A stretch of 15,337 bases of DNA from UMGS1851 sp900555605 (GCA_902472555.1 CABROF010000060.1:1-15337), one strand, 5' to 3'. Positions 1 through 7,070 are shown, numbered from the stretch's first letter. Notes: a model not told the origin generated them from the sequence alone. Translations and numbers: made by a program.

Positions 1-1
1 C

Positions 2-181
2 GGCAGCGTATCCATCCCCGTTTATGCAATCGGAGGAATCGACAGCCGCAATATTGCTTCCGTCCGCCGGGCCGGAGCAAAGGGCGCCTGTACAATGAGC
101 GGATGTATGCGCTGTACGGATGTCGCCCGCTATCTAAAGGATTTGGAAAAGGGGGAACCGGAATATGCCGATCAGCCGTGA
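2..181 (+). CDS. ThiE/TenI-family thiamine biosynthesis protein, C-terminal fragment (5' end outside window)
   Basis: Frame 2 is open from the window edge to a TGA at 179-181, giving 59 residues of a protein whose start lies upstream. It contains IPVYAIGGI followed by a helix and GAKGACTMSG. This is the beta7-beta8 end of the thiamine phosphate synthase/TenI TIM barrel; the IGGI and the MSG phosphate-binding turn are the recognisable parts. The last codons overlap the start of the downstream thiE by 17 bases, which points to translational coupling in a thiamine operon. The tail resembles but does not duplicate the thiE that follows, so it is a paralog. In other Bacillota such a second copy is often TenI (thiazole tautomerase) or a second ThiE. 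The fragment cannot decide between them. Confidence 0.8.
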   Translation, partial: GSVSIPVYAIGGIDSRNIASVRRAGAKGACTMSGCMRCTDVARYLKDLEKGEPEYADQP

Positions 182-809
182 TCAGCTCCTGTTATATGCG
201 GTTACAGACCGCGGTTATACCGGAAAGCAGAGCCTATATGAACAGATTCGGGCGGCGCTGGACGGAGGCGTTACCTGCGTACAGCTGCGTGAAAAAGGAA
301 TGGAAAAGAGCGCCTTAATCGAAGAGGCCATCCGGATAAGAGAACTATGCCGCAGATATCATGTGCCGCTTTTGATCAACGATCATACAGATGTCGCGCT
401 GCAGAGCGGGGCGGACGGCGTGCATGTCGGACTCCAAGACCAGCCGATATCGGAAATACGCCGGATGGCTGGAAGCAATTTTATCATCGGCGCAACAGCC
501 AAAACCGCGGAGCAAGCGCAGAAGGCAGAAGCAGCAGGCGCGGATTATCTCGGGGTAGGCGCTGTCTTTCCCTCTCCTACTAAGAAAAATGCCGTTCGGA
601 TTACATACGGGCAGCTAAAAGAAATCTGCAGCTCTGTCTCAATTCCGGCCGTCGCCATCGGCGGCATCAGCCTTGCAAATATGTCGGAAATCGCAGGCTG
701 CGGGATCAGCGGCATTGCGGTTGCTTCAGGAATTTTTTCTGCGGATCGTATCAAAGACACGGCCGAACAGTTTCGGCAAAAAGCGGCCCGCATCGTCTCT
801 CTGCCATAA
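165..809 (+). CDS. thiE: Thiamine phosphate synthase ThiE
   Basis: The 214-residue protein has the usual length for ThiE, the cytoplasmic TIM-barrel enzyme that joins HMP pyrophosphate to thiazole phosphate to make thiamine monophosphate. Visible motifs in order are LYAVTDR (10-16), the pyrophosphate-binding QLREK (40-44), LLINDHTD (69-76), ADGVHVGLQD (83-92), GADYLGVGAVF (125-135) with the flexible TKKNA loop (139-143), and the phosphate-binding IGGI (165-168). Two places differ from the common consensus: IIGATAKT where IIGVSAHT is frequent, and AVASGI where VVSAI is usual. Both are mild. The ATG at 165 is preceded by AAGGGGG (149-155) and overlaps the upstream paralog, as expected within an operon. 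The gene ends 12 bases before the convergent deacetylase, and I see no terminator between them. Confidence 0.93.
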   Translation: MPISRDQLLLYAVTDRGYTGKQSLYEQIRAALDGGVTCVQLREKGMEKSALIEEAIRIRELCRRYHVPLLINDHTDVALQSGADGVHVGLQDQPISEIRRMAGSNFIIGATAKTAEQAQKAEAAGADYLGVGAVFPSPTKKNAVRITYGQLKEICSSVSIPAVAIGGISLANMSEIAGCGISGIAVASGIFSADRIKDTAEQFRQKAARIVSLP

Positions 810-821
810 AAAATCCGAGGC

Positions 822-1652
822 TCAGGGCAGATCTTCCGCCTTCACCAGCTTGGACGTATCCCCCGGCGGCATGATATAGTAGATCAGCCGCGGATCCAAT
901 GCCATTCCCTCCGTCATATTGCGTTTCAGGAGCGTGTCAACCGTGACAAACTGAAAGCCGCGGGCCTGCAGGATATCGATTGCCTCCAGTGCCGCCTCTA
1001 CGGAGGTTACATAATTATCGTGCAGTAAAATGATATCTCCGTCAATGACATGATCCACAATGATTTTTACGATTCGTTCTTTATTTTTATATTTCCAGTC
1101 CTTTGTATCAAAATATCCCCAGCATACGGTGATCATGGGATTTGCAATTTCACGGACCCATGGCGCGGTGGCTGCGGCGCCCCCGGGCGGCCTCATATAA
1201 ATCGGATATGCGCCGGTCAGCTCTTTGATCAGCTCGCTCGTTCGAGTCAGTTCTTCCCGGACCTTTTCCTTGGAGCATTTAGATAGCAGCGGATGCGAAT
1301 AGGAGTGATTACCGACCACATGGCCTTCCTTGATCATGCGTTTTACCAAAGCACGGTTTTTCGGTACCTTTTCGGAACAGATGGATTCATCAATTGATTG
1401 GCCGAGAATGAAGAAGGTCGCTTTTGCGCCGCGGGCTGCCAGACCATCCAAAAGCTGCTCGGTGGTAATTGGATTTGGACCGTCGTCAAAGGTAATCGCA
1501 ACCAGCTTGGGACCCTCTTCTCCACAGTTTTCCTGCGGCTCTCCGCCGATATCTGTGGAAAAATCGGCCGGAACAGCTGCCGCGCCGATTGCCGGCGGCA
1601 AACAGATTACGGCGGCAAAAAAGCATAAAAGCCGTATCATGTAATTTCTCAT
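822..1652 (-). CDS. Secreted or membrane-anchored polysaccharide deacetylase (NodB homology domain, CE4)
   Basis: This 276-residue protein has an N-terminal signal sequence (about residues 4-27: basic start, hydrophobic core, AAA region) and one NodB/CE4 domain. All five CE4 motifs are visible: TFDDGP (54-59, catalytic base and first metal aspartate), HSYSH (116-120, two metal histidines), RPPGG (154-158), DTKDW (182-186) and ILLHD (208-212). CE4 enzymes remove N-acetyl groups from peptidoglycan or other N-acetylated glycans outside the cell. The substrate here is not predictable, but peptidoglycan or a sporulation-type role is typical of Clostridia. The ATG at 1652 has AGAGGG at 1661-1666, 8 bases upstream. 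A terminator stands just upstream, so expression needs read-through or a promoter I could not identify. About 45 residues after the domain extend the C-terminus. Confidence 0.9.
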   Translation of the reverse strand: MRNYMIRLLCFFAAVICLPPAIGAAAVPADFSTDIGGEPQENCGEEGPKLVAITFDDGPNPITTEQLLDGLAARGAKATFFILGQSIDESICSEKVPKNRALVKRMIKEGHVVGNHSYSHPLLSKCSKEKVREELTRTSELIKELTGAYPIYMRPPGGAAATAPWVREIANPMITVCWGYFDTKDWKYKNKERIVKIIVDHVIDGDIILLHDNYVTSVEAALEAIDILQARGFQFVTVDTLLKRNMTEGMALDPRLIYYIMPPGDTSKLVKAEDLP

Positions 1653-1673
1653 TGTTCAAACCCTCTTAAACAT

Positions 1674-1708
1674 AAAAAATTGTGGCGATAAGTATTATTC
1701 GCCACAAT
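1674..1708 (-). terminator. Rho-independent terminator of the argG-argH-GH unit
   Basis: Read on the minus strand, a perfect 10-bp stem (1699-1708 with 1679-1688) closes a 10-base loop and is followed by six T (1679-1674). It lies after the glycoside-hydrolase-like gene and only 21 bases before the deacetylase start, so it would separate the two unless bypassed. Confidence 0.82.
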
Positions 1709-1761
1709 ATCAAAAACAATCAGACATTTTTTTCAAAAAACAGGCCTGCCGGGCCCCGCTG

Positions 1762-3006
1762 CTATGCCTTCAGCAGCGCCATATCTCCCGGTTCCAGATG
1801 CAGCGCGTACGATTTTTGCGCATTCGTAATTTCACAAAGCGCACCCGAGGCACGATCCAGCAGGTACACGCGTTCGGCTGCAAGAGAGATGGTGATATCC
1901 GTACCGTTTAAAATATCCTTATTAGCTAAGACGATATAGCCGTCCTCAAATTCTCCGATTGTGACGCGTCCGCCGCTGAAGCCCGTGATCAGGCTGTCCG
2001 GTGCAAACGCAGTCACCTGCTCTGCCTCCGAGCCGAAATGCATCACCTTTCGTGACGCTTTTCCTTTCAGAAAACAGGCGGCAGCCAGAAGGTCCCGATT
2101 GACCCTTTGAACCTGCCCATAATGCGGAAGCTCAGTCCCATCCTTATCGATCATGGCGTTTTTCCAATGCCAGAATTCATCGCCCTCGCCGATTACGGTC
2201 CAGTAGGTAAAATACGACAGATAAGAAGCGCCGTAGGCTATGCACTGGAATGCTTCAAAACGGATTTCCGCTTCCGTCAGATTTCGGTAAATTCCGTGCT
2301 CGATCAACAGTACAATTACCATAAACGGCAGTCCGTATTCCAAGCATAAGGATCTTACGACTTCGAGATTATCGAAAAAGCCGCCCCGATCCTCACATAA
2401 AAGCGCCGCCCTGCGGATCGCGTCCTCCCGGGCATCGCCGCTCTCTGCCACAGAGGCGGCGGCCTGAGGATTCTGCCGATAAATAAAGTGGTAATGATCA
2501 TAGCTGACAAATTGCGGCTTTACCGTTTCAATATAGTCTTTCACATGATCGTAGTAGGTTTTGCTTCCCAGCTGTTCCGGACTGGCATAATTGGGGAACA
2601 GATTGATATACGCGGGATGGCTTGGATCCAGCTGCCGCAGCATTTTAACAATTGCCGCAAGCTGCGGAAACAGCTGCGCGTTGGGCTCATCTGTTACATA
2701 GTAGCTGTGCAGCGCCGGATGCCCCTGGTAATCTCTTACGATTTCCGCAAGCACCTGCTCCCAGCCCTTTTCTCCCGCAAGGCAGCACGTCATCCGCTGG
2801 TCCTGTACACAGGCAAGCAGCCCCTCCTGCCTGCAGGTGTCCAGAAACTTCAGGTTTTCCTCATAGCTGTGAAAGCCTCCGCCCATGGGCCCGGCAATGC
2901 TGAAGCCCGCTTCTCTTACCTGACGGTACACAGGTCCTGTCGTAAACGAGGCAGGCGGGCCGTACCAATACGTAATCGGAAATAGATTCCCGGCAAATGT
3001 CTCCAT
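1762..3006 (-). CDS. TIM-barrel glycoside hydrolase-like protein
   Basis: The roughly 414-residue protein starts with FPITYWYGPP and contains features of clan GH-A-type TIM barrels of the GH42-like kind. These are YVTDEP (105-110, the likely acid/base Glu in DEP), SYDHYHF (170-176) after a long-helix segment, IEHGIYRNLTEAEIRFEAF (about 237-255) and YGASYLSYFTYW (260-271). A C-terminal beta region has GYIVLANKD and EPGDMALL, as in glycosidases with a small terminal sandwich (numbering from the upstream TTG). No signal peptide is visible, so it is probably cytoplasmic and acts on imported oligosaccharides. I cannot assign a GH family or substrate. The codon track can start at TTG 3012 or ATG 3006. 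I prefer ATG 3006, which has AGGA 10 bases upstream; the TTG would have it only 4 bases away. It lies 36 bases after argH with no terminator between, so it is likely co-transcribed. Confidence 0.72.
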   Translation of the reverse strand: METFAGNLFPITYWYGPPASFTTGPVYRQVREAGFSIAGPMGGGFHSYEENLKFLDTCRQEGLLACVQDQRMTCCLAGEKGWEQVLAEIVRDYQGHPALHSYYVTDEPNAQLFPQLAAIVKMLRQLDPSHPAYINLFPNYASPEQLGSKTYYDHVKDYIETVKPQFVSYDHYHFIYRQNPQAAASVAESGDAREDAIRRAALLCEDRGGFFDNLEVVRSLCLEYGLPFMVIVLLIEHGIYRNLTEAEIRFEAFQCIAYGASYLSYFTYWTVIGEGDEFWHWKNAMIDKDGTELPHYGQVQRVNRDLLAAACFLKGKASRKVMHFGSEAEQVTAFAPDSLITGFSGGRVTIGEFEDGYIVLANKDILNGTDITISLAAERVYLLDRASGALCEITNAQKSYALHLEPGDMALLKA

Positions 3007-3042
3007 ATACAATCCGTCCTTTCCAGTGCAGCGATTTTGTTT

Positions 3043-4437
3043 TCAAACCGCTGTATTGTTTATGAGCCACATTCTACCACAATCAATTGCCGTTTGTACA
3101 GCCTCCGGCGCAGGCCCTCCCTTCACGGTTCTGCCTGCGACACATTTTTTCAGCGAGATCTCTTCATAGATATCCGGTCCCACTGTATCCCCCACGCCGC
3201 AGACAGCCTGCAGCTCCGGCAGCGGCAGATCTTCAATGCCGATTCCGCGCTCAATACACAGCAGCACCAGCCGCCCGGTGATTTCATGGGCCTGCCTGAA
3301 GGGGATTCCTTTTTTCACGAGATAATCGGCAAAATCCGTGGCATTCGTAAAGCCCTTGCTGGCGGCCTGATACATCCGGTCCGGATGAAAACGGCACGTC
3401 TGCAGCATTTCCGTAAAAACGGGCAGGCATAATTTTACGGTATCCACGGCGTCAAAAATTGTTTCTTTATCCTCCTGCATATCTTTATTATACGCAAGCG
3501 GCAGGGACTTCATGACTGTCAGCAGCGCCATAAGATCTCCATACACACGCCCGGTCTTTCCCCGCACCAGCTCTGCTACATCGGGATTTTTTTTCTGCGG
3601 CATAATAGAAGACCCCGTAGAGAAAGCATCGTCCATTTCCACAAATCCGAATTCCAGGCTGGACCACAGAACCAGTTCCTCACAATAACGGCTCAAATGC
3701 ATCATCACAAGCGACAGACAGGAGGCCAGTTCAATTGCAAAATCACGGTCGCTTACTGCATCGAGGCTGTTTTCCGTAACAGCGGAAAAACCTAATTGCG
3801 CCGCGACAAAATCGCGGTCCAGCGGATACGTGGTACCGGCCAGAGCGCCGGAACCGAGGGGCATGACATCCATCCGCCGATAGCAATCGTCCAGACGTTC
3901 CACATCACGGCGGAACATCTGGAAATACGCCATGGCATGATGCCCGAGGGTGATGGGCTGGGCGCGCTGCAGATGCGTGTAGCCCGGTAAAATGGTTTCT
4001 TTATGCTGCTGTGCAATTTCAAGAAGCGCCTGCAGCAGCTCCAGCAGCATGGTCCGGACTGCTTTTGTCTCATCCTTCAGATACATCCGCAGATCCAGCG
4101 CCACCTGATCATTGCGGGAACGCCCGGTATGGAGCATCTTTCCCACCGCGCCGATCCGCTCGATCAGAATCGTCTCGACATTCATATGGATATCCTCGGC
4201 GCTTACCGAAAATTTCACTCTGCCGTCCTCAATATCCGCTAAAATCTCCTGCAGCGTTTTACAAATTAACGCGCTTTCCGCCGCGCCGATCACGCCGGTG
4301 CGTCCCAGCATGGCAGCATGGGCAATGCTGCCTCGGATGTCCTGCCGGTAAAGCCGCTGATCAAACCGGATCGACGAATTGAAATCGTCTACTCTCTCAT
4401 CCGTCCCACAGGTAAAGCGTCCGCCCCACAACTTCAT
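3043..4437 (-). CDS. argH: Argininosuccinate lyase ArgH
   Basis: ArgH cleaves argininosuccinate to arginine and fumarate, the last step of arginine synthesis; it works as a cytoplasmic homotetramer. The 464-residue product begins MKLWGGRF, exactly as family members do. It carries HTGRSRNDQ (103-111), YTHLQRAQP (153-161, catalytic His) and the fumarase/aspartase-superfamily signature GSSIMPQKKNPD (275-286) with the catalytic serine loop. The frame is open back to a TTG at 4461. However, the ATG at 4437 aligns with known N-termini and has GAGG 5 bases upstream, so I use it. With this start the gap to the argG stop is 7 bases, which implies a bicistronic argGH message. No key residue is missing. 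Confidence 0.95.
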   Translation of the reverse strand: MKLWGGRFTCGTDERVDDFNSSIRFDQRLYRQDIRGSIAHAAMLGRTGVIGAAESALICKTLQEILADIEDGRVKFSVSAEDIHMNVETILIERIGAVGKMLHTGRSRNDQVALDLRMYLKDETKAVRTMLLELLQALLEIAQQHKETILPGYTHLQRAQPITLGHHAMAYFQMFRRDVERLDDCYRRMDVMPLGSGALAGTTYPLDRDFVAAQLGFSAVTENSLDAVSDRDFAIELASCLSLVMMHLSRYCEELVLWSSLEFGFVEMDDAFSTGSSIMPQKKNPDVAELVRGKTGRVYGDLMALLTVMKSLPLAYNKDMQEDKETIFDAVDTVKLCLPVFTEMLQTCRFHPDRMYQAASKGFTNATDFADYLVKKGIPFRQAHEITGRLVLLCIERGIGIEDLPLPELQAVCGVGDTVGPDIYEEISLKKCVAGRTVKGGPAPEAVQTAIDCGRMWLINNTAV

Positions 4438-4444
4438 AGGAACC

Positions 4445-5668
4445 TCATTTTCCCGCATCAATATGATTGCGTTTTTTCATCATGGCCTGTACCTTGATCG
4501 GCAGCCCGAATAGGTTGATAAAGCCCTCGGAGTCTTTCTGATTATATACCTCGTCCGCGGAGAAGGTCGCAATATCCTCGTCATAAAGAGAATATGGAGA
4601 CTTTGCGCCGGCAGGCATGCAGTTGCCCTTATATAACTTCATACGGACAGTTCCCGTCACATACGCCTGCGTTACATTCACAAACGCATCGATGGCTTCC
4701 CGCAGCGGCGCAAACCACTGTCCGTTATATACGAGCTCCGCATACTTCTGGGCAACCAGATCTTTATAATGAAGCGTATCCCGGTCAACACAAATCAGCT
4801 CCAGTTCCCTGTGGGCTGCGTATAATACGGTTCCGCCCGGCGTTTCGTATACGCCTCTTGATTTCATGCCCACCAGACGGTTCTCTACCATATCTGCGAT
4901 GCCCACGCCGTTGGCGCCTGCCACCTGATTTAAATAGGTGATCAGATCAAACGGCGACAGGGCTTTGCCGTCTACTTTCACCGGAATGCCTTTTTCAAAT
5001 TCAATTTCCACATAAGTCGGCTGATCCGGCGCCTTTTCGGGAGATACCATCAGTTGAAGGATCTTATCATACTGCGGCTCATTCCAGGGATCCTCCAGGT
5101 CCTGTCCCTCATGGCTCAGATGCCACAGATTTTTATCCATAGAATAATTGTTCTCTTTTGTCACCGGAACATCAATGCCCCGAGCCGCCGCATAATCAAT
5201 TTCCTCTTCTCTTGATTTGATATCCCAGATACGCCAGGGTGCAATAATTTTCAGCTCCGGCGCTAAGGCTTTGATGGTCAATTCAAAGCGGACCTGATCG
5301 TTGCCCTTCCCCGTACAACCGTGGGCAATGGCTACGGCGCCCTCCTGCTTTGCAATTTCCACAAGACGCTTTGCAATGCAGGGCCGTGCAAAAGATGTGC
5401 CTAATAAGTATTTTCCCTCATATACCGCACCGGCTTTCAGCGTCGGATAAATATAGTTCACAATAAAGTCGTCCTTGAGATCTTCAACATAAAGCTTAGA
5501 TGCGCCGGTCCGGATCGCTTTTTCCTGCAAAGGATCCAGTTCGTCCCCTTGGCCCACATCCGCGGCACAGGCGATTACATCATAATCATAATTTTCTTTC
5601 AGCCAAGGGATAATAATGGATGTATCCAATCCGCCTGAATATGCCAGTATTACCTTCTCTTTACTCAT
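4445..5668 (-). CDS. argG: Argininosuccinate synthase ArgG
   Basis: ArgG condenses citrulline and aspartate with ATP to argininosuccinate. The 407-residue protein has the family's normal length. It shows the N-type ATP pyrophosphatase loop AYSGGLDTS (9-17), ACAADVGQGDE (33-43), the citrulline/aspartate-binding segment around TSFARPCIAKR (91-101) and GCTGKGNDQVRFE (117-129), then SMDKNLWHLSHEGQDLEDP and ETPGGT further on. The frame is open to 5707, but MSKEKVIL at 5668 is the conserved start and has GGAG 6 bases upstream; the extra 13 residues are not family-like. It is the first gene of the argGH unit, behind a promoter overlapped by an ARG-box-like palindrome. The mRNA leader is about 114 bases. 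Confidence 0.95.
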   Translation of the reverse strand: MSKEKVILAYSGGLDTSIIIPWLKENYDYDVIACAADVGQGDELDPLQEKAIRTGASKLYVEDLKDDFIVNYIYPTLKAGAVYEGKYLLGTSFARPCIAKRLVEIAKQEGAVAIAHGCTGKGNDQVRFELTIKALAPELKIIAPWRIWDIKSREEEIDYAAARGIDVPVTKENNYSMDKNLWHLSHEGQDLEDPWNEPQYDKILQLMVSPEKAPDQPTYVEIEFEKGIPVKVDGKALSPFDLITYLNQVAGANGVGIADMVENRLVGMKSRGVYETPGGTVLYAAHRELELICVDRDTLHYKDLVAQKYAELVYNGQWFAPLREAIDAFVNVTQAYVTGTVRMKLYKGNCMPAGAKSPYSLYDEDIATFSADEVYNQKDSEGFINLFGLPIKVQAMMKKRNHIDAGK

Positions 5669-5788
5669 GTTCCGCTCCGTTTCTCCGCCGCACAACATCA
5701 TCGTCAAATCATTCGCAGAAAGCCCATCCCGCGGCGGTAAAATGGGGTTTCGGTAAACAAAATCGGTTCATAGCGAAACCGCGCTAAC

Positions 5789-5817
5789 AATATACACCAT
5801 TCTGCATAATTATGCAA
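5789..5817 (-). promoter_or_regulatory. Probable sigma-A promoter of argG-argH
   Basis: On the minus strand TTGCAT (5817-5812) and TATATT (5794-5789) are separated by exactly 17 bases, which puts transcription start near 5782. The -10 matches 5 of 6 consensus bases and the -35 is weak (TTG conserved). The -35 lies inside the ARG-box-like palindrome, the arrangement expected of a promoter repressed by ArgR. Confidence 0.65.
5803..5816. promoter_or_regulatory. ARG-box-like operator (ArgR/AhrC)
   Basis: TGCATAATTATGCA is a perfect 14-bp palindrome and fits the ARG box pattern TGnATwwwwATnCA known from ArgR/AhrC operators. It overlaps the -35 of the argG promoter. ArgR itself is not in the window, so the assignment rests on the sequence match and on the nature of the gene downstream. 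Confidence 0.7.
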
Positions 5818-5839
5818 GTATACAAGCATGGCTGTTTTA

Positions 5840-5853
5840 TATATTTTTATACA
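5840..5853. promoter_or_regulatory. Possible second, weaker ARG box
   Basis: On the minus strand TGTATAAAAATATA fits the ARG box pattern with one mismatch. Its centre is 37 bp upstream of the centre of the perfect box. The region is AT-rich, so a chance match is possible. A GGCTGT/ACAGCC inverted repeat also flanks it. Confidence 0.35.
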
Positions 5854-5983
5854 GCCGGTTTCCCTTACCATAAAAGCAGATAAAGCCGCTGCCTGGCCCT
5901 GCACAGCAGATATTCCTGCGTATATTTTGCCGATATTCATCACAAAATATTCTATAGATGATAAATATCAACTATTGCTTATT

Positions 5984-5995
5984 TTCATTTATGAA
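5984..5995. promoter_or_regulatory. Palindrome upstream of first XRE gene, possible operator
   Basis: TTCATTTATGAA is a perfect 12-bp palindrome 46 bases before the GTG start of the first XRE regulator. It is a candidate autoregulatory site or part of the promoter region. Nearby TTTCAT and TAAAAT hexamers with a 16-base gap are only a weak promoter candidate. The 5669-6041 stretch otherwise holds the argG leader and promoter and no gene I can support. Confidence 0.3.
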
Positions 5996-6041
5996 TAAGG
6001 TGGATAAAATAGCCATGCATATGCACGATGGAGGTGAGATT

Positions 6042-6401
6042 GTGGACAAATTCAGCAAATTGATTACCGGAAAACGGATTCGGCAGGTCAGGCAGCATCT
6101 GGGCTATTCCAGGGAACAATTTGCGGAACAGGTAAAAATTTCACCCCAATTTTTGGCGGAAATCGAGAATGGGAAAAAGAGCTTTTCTGCGGAAACGCTG
6201 TACAAGATCTGCAAAAGCTGTTCGATTTCATCAGACTATATCTTATTCGGCGAAAACCGCTTCGGTTCCGACAATCTGATTACAAAGCTGTTTAACAAAG
6301 TACCTGATTATAAGCGTTCTGATTTTGAGGAAATGATGAAAACCGTCTCCAACATGTTAATCAGCGAGGATGCCGCTAAAAATACCGAAGACAATTCATA
6401 A
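6042..6401 (+). CDS. XRE-family transcriptional regulator (first of tandem pair)
   Basis: The 119-residue protein has an N-terminal Cro/C1-type helix-turn-helix (about residues 8-62). It contains KRIRQVRQHLGYSREQF, then ISPQFLAEIENGKK as turn and recognition helix, then TLYKICKSC. A conserved C-terminal segment follows (FGSDNLITKLFNKVPDYKRSDFEEMMKTV, about 74-103) that probably mediates dimerisation. The frame is open to 5958, but GTG 6042 is preferred. It has a near-perfect GGAGGTGAG at 6030-6038, 7 bases from GGAGG to the start codon, and it gives the same N-terminus (MDKFSK) as its paralog (MEAFSK). About 70% of residues are identical to the regulator at 6588, so this is a tandem duplication that has since diverged. 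Target genes are unknown; it could act on itself, its twin or the gene at 7225. Confidence 0.88.
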   Translation: MDKFSKLITGKRIRQVRQHLGYSREQFAEQVKISPQFLAEIENGKKSFSAETLYKICKSCSISSDYILFGENRFGSDNLITKLFNKVPDYKRSDFEEMMKTVSNMLISEDAAKNTEDNS

Positions 6402-6483
6402 GCGCAAATTTTGATACGCAAATTGCTTTTCTATTACCATAAAGATACAAGTGGTCTGCAGCCGCAGCGCGTTTTCAACAAAA

Positions 6484-6497
6484 TACGCTATAGCGTA
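6484..6497. promoter_or_regulatory. 14-bp perfect palindrome between the XRE genes, candidate operator
   Basis: TACGCTATAGCGTA is a perfect inverted repeat in the 186-base gap between the two regulators, just upstream of a promoter candidate for the second one. Dimeric XRE repressors often bind such sites. A CGCAAATT direct repeat (6403-6410 and 6417-6424) lies earlier in the same gap. No terminator is visible after the first regulator. Confidence 0.4.
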
Positions 6498-6513
6498 CAT
6501 TTTCTTCCATAGC

Positions 6514-6543
6514 TTGTTTCTTGTTCCCACTCAGATGTATAGA
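6514..6543 (+). promoter_or_regulatory. Possible promoter of second XRE gene
   Basis: TTGTTT (6514-6519) and TATAGA (6538-6543) are 18 bases apart, which would start transcription about 40 bases before the ATG at 6588. The match is modest (TTG plus 4 of 6 in the -10). Confidence 0.35.
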
Positions 6544-6587
6544 ATGGATTTTGCATAAATGACAGCAATCAACGGGACGGTGAGAAC

Positions 6588-6938
6588 ATGGAAGCGTTCA
6601 GCAAAGCAATCGTAGGCAAGCGAATCCGGCGAATCAGAGAATATAAGGGTCTGTCGCGCGTAAAATTCGCCAGTCTTGTGGATATCTCACCACAGTTTAT
6701 TGCTGAAATTGAAAACGGACAAAAGTGCCCCTCTATGGAGACATTATATAAAATATGCAAGGCATGCGAGATCTCCGCAGACTACATTGTCTTTGGTCAA
6801 AATCCGTTCGGTTCCGATAATCTGATTACGAAAATGTTCAATCAGGTGCCTGATCATAAGCGCTCTGAATTTGAAGATATGATGCGTACCGTATCCAACA
6901 TGCTGATTGCAGAAGGCAGCCGTCCGTCAGATTCATAA
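6588..6938 (+). CDS. XRE-family transcriptional regulator (second of tandem pair)
   Basis: The 116-residue protein has the same plan as the gene at 6042. A Cro/C1 helix-turn-helix occupies about residues 8-62 (KRIRRIREYKGLSRVKF, then ISPQFIAEIENG, then TLYKICKACEIS). The C-terminal block FGSDNLITKMFNQVPDHKRSEFEDMM and VSNML follows. The turn and first recognition residues ISPQF-AEIENG are shared, but positions just after it (QKCPSM versus KKSFSA) and in helix 1-2 differ, so the two may bind related but not identical sites. The ATG at 6588 follows only a weak GGTGAG, in contrast to the strong site of its twin. A strong terminator ends the unit 36 bases downstream, separating it from the ADP-ribosylglycohydrolase gene. 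Confidence 0.88.
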   Translation: MEAFSKAIVGKRIRRIREYKGLSRVKFASLVDISPQFIAEIENGQKCPSMETLYKICKACEISADYIVFGQNPFGSDNLITKMFNQVPDHKRSEFEDMMRTVSNMLIAEGSRPSDS

Positions 6939-6973
6939 AATGGATTCATCAAGGAAGCCAGACGCTTAGTATT

Positions 6974-7004
6974 CGTCCCGCGCAGCAGTCCGGGACGTTT
7001 TTTT
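6974..7004 (+). terminator. Rho-independent terminator after the XRE pair
   Basis: CGTCCCG (6974-6980) pairs perfectly with CGGGACG (6991-6997) across a 10-base loop, and seven T follow (6998-7004). A second perfect 7-bp inverted repeat, GCCAGAC (6957-6963) with GTCTGGC (7007-7013), encloses the whole element. Confidence 0.9.
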
Positions 7005-7070
7005 GTGTCTGGCGTCCCAAAATGCGGAAAATCGTAAAAATGCATAGAAAAATATAATAATATTTCATAA

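Noticed and set aside
1741..1761. Second terminator directly after the glycoside-hydrolase-like gene
   Set aside because: Only a 4-bp GGCC/GGCC stem precedes the T-rich bases on the minus strand, and the 10-bp hairpin at 1674-1708 is far better.
2488..2985. 165-codon rightward frame opposite the glycoside-hydrolase-like gene
   Set aside because: It is antisense to a protein with recognisable TIM-barrel motifs and has no family features or SD.
3007..3042. Terminator between argH and the glycoside-hydrolase-like gene
   Set aside because: CAGCG/CGCTG could form a 5-bp stem with a 15-base loop, but no T-run follows.
5704..5943. 79-codon leftward frame upstream of argG
   Set aside because: It starts at GTG without an SD, covers the predicted argG promoter and ARG box, and its product resembles no family I know.
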